Assembly (NCBI GenBank): GCA_947652605.1 | Contig: OX393578.1 | Coordinates: 36,213,470 to 36,277,469 of the forward strand | Direction of reading: 5' to 3' | Length of the DNA: 64,000 nucleotides | Origin: Elmis aenea | Taxonomy: Eukaryota > Arthropoda > Insecta > Coleoptera > Elmidae | In this document: positions 56,725 through 64,000 of the stretch, one piece after another | Position numbering within the stretch: position 1 is the first letter of the stretch | How the letters are laid out: each line of letters begins with the position of its first letter | Notes under the pieces: generated by a model | What the model was told of the DNA's origin: nothing | The model's database searches: none | What the model saw: only the letters and a program-made list of their open reading frames with translations | Program-made: the position numbers and the translations under genes

Positions 56725-56982
56725 CAGCGGTGGGCAAACCGCGGCCCGCGGGCCGCATGCGGCCCTTGGTAGTTTTAAATGCGGCCCTCCATGAATTACT
56801 ATATTAGTAAAAATGTCTATAATATGCAAGTATAGCTTTTTTTATACCTTAATTTTTTGTCGCTCCCAAATTACACGTAATTAATAAGTTGTTATTATAA
56901 TATTATTTTTTTTTAGTGCGGCCCTTTTAGTCGCACTATTTGCGCAAACTGGCCCTCTTCAAAAAAAGTTTGCCCACCGCTG
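56725..56982. mobile_element. hAT-type MITE with perfect TSD CAATAGAC
   Basis: CAATAGAC at 56717-56724 recurs at 56983-56990. Ends CAGCGGTGGGCAAACCGCGG and GTTTGCCCACCGCTG. GCGGCCC repeats inside. 258 bp. Confidence 0.9.
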
Positions 56983-57147
56983 CAATAGACAATACTATAA
57001 CAGCACTTGTATTTTTTAATTATTCTAAAGTGTTCTCATTCATCAACTGTAAGAAAGAATACGAATAAAAGTATTCCTGTTCGTTAAGCTAAAAAACACA
57101 TTCGATACCATTGGAATTCAGCTAAAATGAAGAGTACAAAAAGTTAT

Positions 57148-57267
57148 TGTCAGAAGAGGGATTCGAACCCTCGCCCTCAGAGAGGACCAGAACGCCCATT
57201 ATACCCGTTAAGCACAGGCAAGGTACTACCTTGAGTCTGGCGCCTTAGACCGCTCGGCCATCCTGAC
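57148..57267 (-). tRNA. tRNA-Leu (anticodon CAA) with intron, second copy
   Basis: 120 nt on the minus strand. Mature parts match the gene at 54143 almost exactly; the intron is slightly shorter with a few changes. Acceptor stem, A and B boxes and long variable arm are intact. The pair is divergently placed about 2.9 kb apart, suggesting an inverted duplication of the gene. Confidence 0.95.
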
Positions 57268-58020
57268 ATATACATAACGGTATGTTTTATAAGGTATAAA
57301 TTATATTATAATTATAAATTATTTCGTACTCTTTTAAAATTTTATATTCTTCTTTTAGTATCTCAATAACTTTGTTAGCAAATTGAGTAAAACGTTATCT
57401 ATTTAATGTTTTTAGTATCTAATATTAACTTTCTTTGGTATTTATGCATTTTATTAGTTGACTTTGTTCATTTCCAAATATCTGTAATTATTTTATTTCT
57501 TACCTTCTTTAATGTAAAGGAGCGCATACGGTATCTAAACAGTTTTTTTTTAAATATATAATTTTTAAATCTCACAACTCCGTATATCTTTTTAATCTAA
57601 TAATACGAAGAAACGGTGCTCACGATGTCAACATCAGATTTAATTCATTTTGCATTCCACGACATTCTGCACAAAAATTTAGGGGAAGCTTTGCATATTT
57701 AGAACCGTTCTACTTAAATACTGTTTTGCATCATTTGCATTTATCTATTTTTCAATTTAAATTTTAAACATTATGTGAAAAAAGTGCTGTTCAGTAGCCT
57801 AACATGTCTTTTTTTGGTTTGTTAATGTATAATTCTTATGGCAGGTGGTAGAGAGCGCGAGCTAACCTTGTCCATTTGTGTATTATTTAATTGTATTGTA
57901 ATGCACAATAAATATTATTATTATTAATCGCATTTAAAAGTCAATTTGATTTCTAGAAATGCGTACTTTTCTATTTTAGGCACATAAATCATGAGTGTGC
58001 ACTGTCATTAATTTCTATTC
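57268..58020. other. Sequence with a probable LINE 3' tail
   Basis: At about 57835-57930, CAGGTGGTAGAGAGCGCGAG is followed by a stretch ending AATGCACAATAAATATTATT and a TTA microsatellite, the look of a non-LTR retrotransposon 3' end. The rest is unassigned. Confidence 0.4.
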
Positions 58021-58023
58021 TTA

Positions 58024-59003
58024 AGCATAGTCCAAATTGTAAACAAATGTTTCGGAACAATATTGAACACTGTGCCTAAACGGTTGCGAAACATTGTTTC
58101 GGAACAATCTGTATACGTTGTTCCACGCCAGACTAAAGCCAGTGTTTCGGTGTTTATCAAGTGATTATCATGTCCAGTGAGACTATTGCAGGAATTTGTG
58201 CTGTCAATTTATTTATTTTAATTAACGGCCGAAGGAATAAAGAAAAGAAAAGAAGAAGTTGGTGAATACGGAAAGCACTAATGTAAGGCACCAGTTATGG
58301 CAATGAATGAAAAATAGTGAAGAACCACTTTTATTAGTGCCTTGCAGTTTTTTGTGTTCCAGTCGAAATTGGGATTTTAGCATGTGCACTTTCTTTTCAA
58401 CTTCAGCAACTGTTACATCACATAATTGCGCAATATTTCCAAAAGAATCCCTCTTTTTATTCCTATTTTTGTATTCAACACATGTGACATCCCACAAACA
58501 AGATGTGCTATGCACTTTTTCCATCAGTTGTAAAGTTTTTTCTTGATTCCACATTGTAATAAATATATAACCAAGAATCACTCTAACCAAAACTCTGTTT
58601 GACTGAACCGTGTTTGACAACAGACTTGTTCAATGTTCCAATGTTTCCCATATAAACGGGAAACAAGGAACATGACATCCCGCAAACAAGATGTGCATGC
58701 ACTTTTTCCATCAGTTGTAAAGTTTTTTCTTGATTCCACATTGTAATAAATACAATTACTTATAACCAAGAATCACTCTAACGAAAACTCTGTTTGACTG
58801 AACCGTGTTTGACAACAGACTTGTTCAATATTCCAATGTTTCCCATATAAACGGGAAACAAGGAACAGGGCTTTTTTTGTTTCGCAACATTAGTGAAACA
58901 GTTCCGAAACAAGCTAGAAACAAAGTTGAGCTGTTCCGAAACATCGGGAACATTGTTCATGAACACTGTTCCGAAACATTTGTTTACAATCTGGACTAGG
59001 CTT
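58024..59003 (-). mobile_element. PIF/Harbinger-like element coding a MADF protein (copy 2)
   Basis: Same ends as copy 1 (AGCATAGTCCAAATTG at left; CTGGACTAGGCTT at right), flanked by TTA at 58021-58023 and 59004-59006. 980 bp. The extra length is a 188-bp tandem duplication (58486 onward repeated from 58674) covering the start of the frame and the region upstream of it. Confidence 0.75.
58222..58620 (-). CDS. MADF-domain protein of Harbinger-like element, copy 2
   Basis: 132 residues with about seven differences from the copy at 17731-18129. The MADF core (SCLWD, EYKNRNKKRDSF, AEVEKKVHMLKSQFRLEHKK) is unchanged apart from one Tyr to His. A partial second copy of the N-terminal coding region lies just upstream because of the internal duplication. 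Retention of the open frame in both copies could reflect recent spread or selection; the two cannot be told apart here. Confidence 0.6.
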   Translation of the reverse strand: MSNTVQSNRVLVRVILGYIFITMWNQEKTLQLMEKVHSTSCLWDVTCVEYKNRNKKRDSFGNIAQLCDVTVAEVEKKVHMLKSQFRLEHKKLQGTNKSGSSLFFIHCHNWCLTLVLSVFTNFFFSFLYSFGR

Positions 59004-59201
59004 TTATACGCATTTAGCTTTTTTGGACTCTAGCGTTTGTTATTGGTAAATTACAATTAAGTTAGACAAAAAAATGCATGTTTTTAATAGGTACACTAGC
59101 TTACCAAACCGATTTCGTAAGCAAAAATTTGTAGAAATGTTATTAAAGGCGTAAATTAGGTGTGTAGGCATATAGTTTTATAAAAAAAAAATTAAAAATA
59201 A

Positions 59202-59274
59202 TGCCCCAGGTGAGGATCGAACTCACGACCTTAAGATTATGAGACTTACGCGCTACCGACTGCGCTACTGAGGC
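59202..59274 (-). tRNA. tRNA-Met elongator (anticodon CAT)
   Basis: 73 nt on the minus strand. Acceptor GCCTCAG/CTGGGGC with discriminator A. The A box is TAGCGCAGTCGG and the B box GAGTTCGATCC. Anticodon CAT in the loop CTCATAA. The acceptor start and T loop are those of elongator rather than initiator tRNA-Met. No intron. A T run follows on the minus strand. Confidence 0.95.
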
Positions 59275-59923
59275 CGGTGAAAGTTGCGAGCAGTATATTG
59301 GTATAACAAGTGTAATATTCCAAATTTATTTTCATAATAAATTACGAAAAACACGTTATTTTAGTTAATAACTATCTGTAATAAATAAAATATGTTTGAA
59401 TTTAAAATTTCATATTTTATTTTGAACACACTTTATCTGTGACATATCATTACAGTAATATAATTATAATTTAAGTTTTAAAAATACTTGTCAAATGCGT
59501 CAACGATTATGATAGGAATAAAAACTTATCACCTTATCAGCAAAATTAATTACCCTAAATGAGGTGGAACAATGGAACAATCAACAAAATAATAATAGTA
59601 GGAGGCAAACATTGATATACCTAATTGTTTCTATACCGAGGCAACACATTCCACATTTAATAAAAGATTAATTAGCTTTTACTTGGCGCCCGCATAGTAC
59701 TAGGTTGAGTAAATTTAATGGAATTAATTGTGTGTCTCGTTTATTATTAAAAAGATAGTAATTTTTAAGCTACCAAAAATATATAGTTTTTCGCGGCAAT
59801 TTTAATTAATTTGCTAACATTTTTACCACATCCAATTTTTAAATTGTTGCCGAATAATCATTTTAATAATTGTTATAGAACTTATAATTGCCAGTATTAT
59901 AGATATCGAAATGATTTATTAAA
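59275..59923. other. Intronic AT-rich sequence
   Basis: Nothing recognised. Confidence 0.35.
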
Positions 59924-60175
59924 AACCTCTCTAACTCGACTTTCAATGGGGCTTTATAATAATATCGAGTTATGGAGAAAAGTCGATATACTAGGCAGGT
60001 TCTATTAAATATCCAATTAGAGTTGAGGATTAAGGCAGAGTCATTAAGTTAAGGGTAATACAGTAATAATGTCATTTTTTACAGTTCGTGTGCAAGAATT
60101 TCAACAGACTCTTTCTAAAGTCGAGTAACTGAGACAAATCGAGTTACAGATCGAGTAATAGAGGTTTCACCTGTA
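59924..60175. mobile_element. Possible pogo/Tigger-like MITE
   Basis: AAACCTCTCTAACTCGACTT near the left end is mirrored by GTCGAGTAATAGAGGTTTCACCTGTA at the right, with several GTCGAGTTA-like repeats inside. A TA next to the right end fits the TA target of pogo elements, but the left border is unclear. Confidence 0.4.
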
Positions 60176-61340
60176 TTTATTTGCTCAATCTATTGGAGCC
60201 ATTGTTGTTACTAAACCATTTTTAAAGTTATTACAATAACTATTGTTTTTTTACCAGTAACTTTAGATGATCTTGGAATTTTTAAAGTTTTTTTTTACTG
60301 GTTTGTACTATAAAAACTACAACCATTGTTAATTTTTTTACTGTATAGAATCTATACTATAGTATATAGATAATAAAAATATACGATAGGTCATGCAAAA
60401 ATGTAAAAAAAATCAAAAGTAACATTTTCGTCACTGTTAATAGTTATCAAATGCCTTATAAACTACAAAAATTGAAATTTACCAAACTAATTAAGCTGAA
60501 TCTAAAAATACTTACTTACACCTATAATTTTTTGTGATAAAATATATTCAATAATTATGAGATAAATATTCTAAACTAAATAATTTCGAAGTTTATTATA
60601 TGATTTAATGCCGTCTTCAGAGTACTTTATCCATGGCCCCCCTAAACATCGTTATTAAAGTTTACCATTACGAAATTGGTTTCCTAGTTTCTAAATATCA
60701 TTAAATCTTAATTAATTTTTAATAAAATTTCGTAAAAAACTTTAACATAGATAAGTGTGATAATTTAAAAGACTATGAAAATGGTCTATTGATGCATGTA
60801 CAACAATTTTTGGAAATTTAAAATTTTTAAATTAACACTTTTTTCAAATACTAATGTTATAAACAACTGCGTAAATATTGTTCTGTTTTTTTCATTGTCT
60901 ACCCAATATTTTGATTTTATAATTATGATGGAATTTAAATAAACATTTTCATACTTTATTTTACCTAATCACTTTAGCAACCATTAAAAATAATTAATAA
61001 TAAATAAATAAATAAAAGTAGACATAATACATCAATATAATGTCCTAAAAATATATTTGCGAGAATAATTAAAAAACCGAAAATTTTAGAATAATTTTGT
61101 ATAAGTTCTGATTTTGTCTTGACCCACTGCATATTTTGTCTAAATTCACATTTTTTTAATCTTTAATAATAAGCGAGATACCCATGTAATCTTTTTGAAT
61201 TTGGACCATCCTGTACAAACATATATAGGGACTAACAAATATTGTCAGATCATATTTATAATTACATATAGTTTATCAGTAGGTACGTCGTCGCTCGTCT
61301 CTGAAATCCTTTATGCACGGTATCTTATACGTGCAGCAAT
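60176..61340. other. Intronic sequence with a repeat end
   Basis: At 61165-61217 the segment with AAGCGAGATA and TTTGGACCATCCTGTAC matches the end of the repeat near 9838-9897. The rest is unassigned. Confidence 0.4.
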
Positions 61341-62650
61341 TAGGGATTGTAAATTTACCGACTTATTGAATTACCGGTAATTCGGTAAAACTGTCAATCA
61401 AAACCGGTTTACCGGTAAACCATATTTTTATCTATATATATATTTATATTATATTGTTTCTTTTTAGATTTTTGCGGTTACTAACATTTTTAATACAGTT
61501 TTCGGAGTTTATCCGCCTCTCCCCTATAGTGAGAGTTTGCCGAAACGTCGAGCCAATTTAAATATTACCCGGATAAACTCCTAAAACCATATTAAAAATA
61601 AATATGTTTATATACATTTATTTATTATGGAACTGATTGAGATAGTTGAAGCCTAAACTATACCAATCAGTTTTATACAATTATACTAGTTAAAAGCCAT
61701 TAACGTTATATTTTTTTATGTAATATTAATATAATACAATATAAAATAACAATACCAATACCAGCAACTCTTGGTAAACGTGCGACAAAGTTTTGAGAGG
61801 CACACAAAAAAATTTCCTTAATTGTTTGTGGGTCTTGGTCAGTAAAATATAAAATTTAGGGCAACAAAAATATGAAAATATAAATTGAATCGAAAAAATA
61901 AATTAACATTTAAGCACTGCCAGGCTAAGGTCAATATTGTTAAAGGCACTCAAGGACTCAAGAAATTTTTAGGAGTTAAAATTATTAATATACAGCCATT
62001 CAAAAAGTCTGCAACAAATGGGAAAAAATTTTATTTTTGATTTTTCAGAAAATTTTATTCTTGATGAAAGTTGGTGCATGATCTAAAACGAATTTTAAGA
62101 TGAAAAAAAGTTCAATAAAAAGCCATAGGACACTAGATTTTAGCGATTTTTGAAATAATCGCAGGAGTAAAATTTCCCTATTTTAAGAGATACAAAAAAC
62201 TTTATAGGAAAAAGCTATTTAGAATCTCAAAATAGGGCTAGATTTAAAATTTTGACCGTCAAATTCCAATTTTTATTTCTTAAGAAATTTTAACATTCAA
62301 AAAGTACGTAGAAAACATAATTTATCTAAACTATCGTCTCCTAATTGCGACCTAATTTTTGTACAAAATAATCCAGCCGCGGAAAAAGCTCTTTCGGATT
62401 CTACTACACTTGTTGGTCGAGTAGTGAGTAAACAATCATAATATGCCATTTGTATGTTTCCCCCTTATTTTTTCTCATTGAAAATACGTCATTTTTTTTT
62501 CGATTATTTGATTTAGATTTTTATCATGATTAGAAAGATATTGTAAAATTACCGGAATTACCGGTAAAAAACTGGCAAATTACCGGTAAAATTTGAAGAG
62601 CATTTTTTGCGATTTACCGGTAAACCGATTTACCGGTATTACAATCCCTA
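61341..62650 (-). mobile_element. Decayed hAT element (1.3 kb)
   Basis: Ends TAGGGATTGTAAATTTACCG and CGGTATTACAATCCCTA. Flanks TGCAGCAAT (61332-61340) and TGCAGCAT (62651-62658) are an 8-bp duplication with one extra A. Subterminal ACCGGTAAA repeats occur at both ends. It encodes a hAT dimerisation fragment on the minus strand. A smaller inverted segment (GGAGTTTATCC / GGATAAACTCC) at about 61507-61585 is nested in it. Confidence 0.8.
62283..62470 (-). pseudogene. hAT transposase dimerisation domain fragment
   Basis: The minus strand reads QMAYYDCLLTTRPTSVVESE and then RAFSAAGLFCTKIRSQLGDD, SLDKLCFLRTFL. SxVxSERxFSxAG...RxxLxxxxLxxLxFL is the conserved C-terminal hAT domain. No catalytic part was recognised and the frame is short, so it is a relic. 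Confidence 0.8.
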
Positions 62651-62886
62651 TGCAGCATCCTCTTAAGGCACATCGATTTGCATTATCATTAAGCTATACC
62701 TATGGTGTAAGGAGATATTATTTAACAAACTTTTAGCATTCAAACTGTATACCTTTCATTTTAAGGAAGGTTTTGTCTCCCTGAAATGAAACGGATGGAT
62801 TTTATGAAATTGTCTTTCACGAATCAGCGTGTGATTATTTGTCAGCGTTGTATTTATTTGTTCTATTTCACTGATACTTTCCTTAG

Positions 62887-63006
62887 GTAAAAATTTGGAA
62901 CATGGCTTAAAAAAAGAAGGCGTTCTTGCTTTTGTCAGGGAACTAAATGGCAACGATGAAGAATCATATGATAATTATTTGAGAGATGCCAGTATGTACG
63001 CAAGAG
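62887..63006 (+). CDS. Receptor guanylate cyclase, ectodomain exon
   Basis: 120-nt exon in phase 1 at both ends (acceptor TTTCCTTAG, donor AGAG|GTAAAT). With the split codon from 48879 it reads GKNLEHGLKKEGVLAFVREL then NGNDEESYDNYLRDASMYAR. Continues the ANF-receptor domain (LTV|GKNLEHG junction is seamless). Separated from the next exon by a 56-bp intron. Confidence 0.9.
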
Positions 63007-63062
63007 GTAAATATGCAATGCATTTCAAAATGATATTCTTTTTAATTTAATTTATTTTCCAG

Positions 63063-63172
63063 TCGTCATACTAAGTGTTCGGGGAGTTTTAGTGAGAAAG
63101 TTTATGATTGCTGCTCACGCTCTGGATATGACAAGAGGAGATTGGACGTTCTTAGATGTTGAAATATTCAAG
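63063..63172 (+). CDS. Receptor guanylate cyclase, ectodomain exon
   Basis: 110-nt exon in phase 1 at its start and phase 0 at its end (acceptor TTTTCCAG, donor AAG|GTAAAT). It reads VVILSVRGVLVRKFMIAAHA then LDMTRGDWTFLDVEIFK. The VVILS...RxFMxAAHxLxMTxGDWxFLDVE pattern is highly characteristic of receptor guanylate cyclase ectodomains. The transmembrane, kinase-homology and cyclase exons must lie beyond the window. Confidence 0.92.
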
Positions 63173-64000
63173 GTAAATATATTTTATAATTTAATTGAAT
63201 TTAATTGACCGGTGTTCTTAAAAATACAATACACTTCAAAAAGCGTCTACATTGATTAAAATTAGTTTAAAATAAACTTTGATACATAAGTTTTTTACAA
63301 AGAGTGAATACATAATTGTATTAATAACGAACCAAAATATTCATCAAGTTTAGTTTAAGCAAAACTTATCTGCAACTTTAACGAAATCTTAAATTAATTA
63401 AACAAACAATAAAACTTTAACAAAATAGCTTGGTAGCAGCAAATGGTTCAGCTAAAATCCGCTAAAAGCAAAACCTTTCTAGATTGGAGTCTTACCGTGA
63501 CAAAAAATGTGACAATAGTCCTCCGCAAACAACAAAGATTACCAAAGAAAATTTCAACGTCATTCATGCGAGTTCTTTATATGTCTGACCTTTTCATATA
63601 TCACCTTTTTCTATCGCAGTATAACCACAAAAAAATGTCTAAAAATGATTTTGCAAGCGGACATTAAATCGGTCGAGCAATTTTTTTATGGAGAATTTAT
63701 AGTACCTAATATAAGCTACGATGGTGGTAAAAATTCAAAAATAATTGCTATTTCGGCGGGCAAATTAATCAATAATCTTTGCAAAGCTCATTTTAATTAA
63801 ACTTACTTGCAAACGGCTTAATGAAAAAAGACAATTACTTAAAAAGTTAAGTAAAATAATATGAAGTAGAGCAGTTTTGCGTCTTTTTTAATTCTTAACT
63901 TATAATTTTAATTAAAATTATAATGAATTTATGTTAACAAATTTAAACTGAAGAGTTTAATTAAATCTTTTAAACAAAGAGCATTTATCAACAGGATACA
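63173..64000. other. Intronic sequence at right edge
   Basis: No further exon recognised before the window ends. A 74-codon frame at 63443 has no family features. Confidence 0.4.

Overview
This is an AT-rich, intron-rich animal nuclear sequence, most likely from an insect. A beetle is a reasonable guess, but the species cannot be fixed from the window. Support comes from spliced exons with GT/AG boundaries, eukaryotic tRNA genes (two of them intron-bearing tRNA-Leu), and a dense mix of insect-type transposons (Merlin, Helitron, mariner, hAT, PIF/Harbinger-like, Mutator-like, Ty3/Gypsy, non-LTR). No bacterial operon, CRISPR or prophage structure is present.

The only clear host protein-coding gene is on the + strand. 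Five exons (33258-33423, 41479-41556, 48720-48879, 62887-63006, 63063-63172) join in phase to encode part of the extracellular ligand-binding domain of a receptor-type guanylate cyclase related to natriuretic peptide receptors. The introns are about 8, 7 and 14 kb, then 56 bp. The gene continues past the right edge, and its 5' exons are either upstream or unrecognised. Much of the 33-63 kb region is intron filled with transposons. The other host genes are five tRNAs: Cys(GCA) + at 25.0 kb, Ser(GCT) + at 53.7 kb, Leu(CAA) + at 54.1 kb, Leu(CAA) - at 57.1 kb and Met(CAT) - at 59.2 kb.

Layout. 1-6.2 kb: a giant inverted repeat (arms about 1.9-2 kb) with an intact Merlin (IS1595/ISXO2-type) transposase; an antisense copy of its C-terminal third lies in the left arm, and the loop holds an unrelated element with at least nine copies of an 18-nt motif. 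6.6-7.8 kb: a Helitron with tandem 69-bp coding repeats and an 18-bp minisatellite. 9.1-13 kb: a palindromic repeat, a mariner relic, a Harbinger-type MITE fragment and a non-LTR RNase H relic. 16.8-18.3 kb: a hAT MITE and a Harbinger-like element coding only for a MADF-domain protein; a second copy is at 58.0-59.0 kb. 23.6-24.3 kb: a palindromic tandem dimer. 25.7-28.2 kb: a fossil mariner split by a Mutator-like element and a hAT MITE. 29.2-32.1 kb: a young Ty3/Gypsy element with identical LTRs and no reverse transcriptase. 33-63 kb: introns with nested hAT and Harbinger MITEs, foldback elements, a 146-bp tandem array, a near-complete mariner, and a decayed hAT at 61.3-62.65 kb.

Many insertions were delimited by exact or near-exact target-site duplications read directly from the sequence. 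Family names rest on recognisable protein motifs or on TSD length plus terminal repeats; no database search was possible. The most unusual items are the Merlin hairpin, the motif-array element in its loop, the MADF-only element kept open in two copies, and the RT-less LTR element whose primer-binding site fits the tRNA-Ser(GCT) encoded 21.6 kb away.
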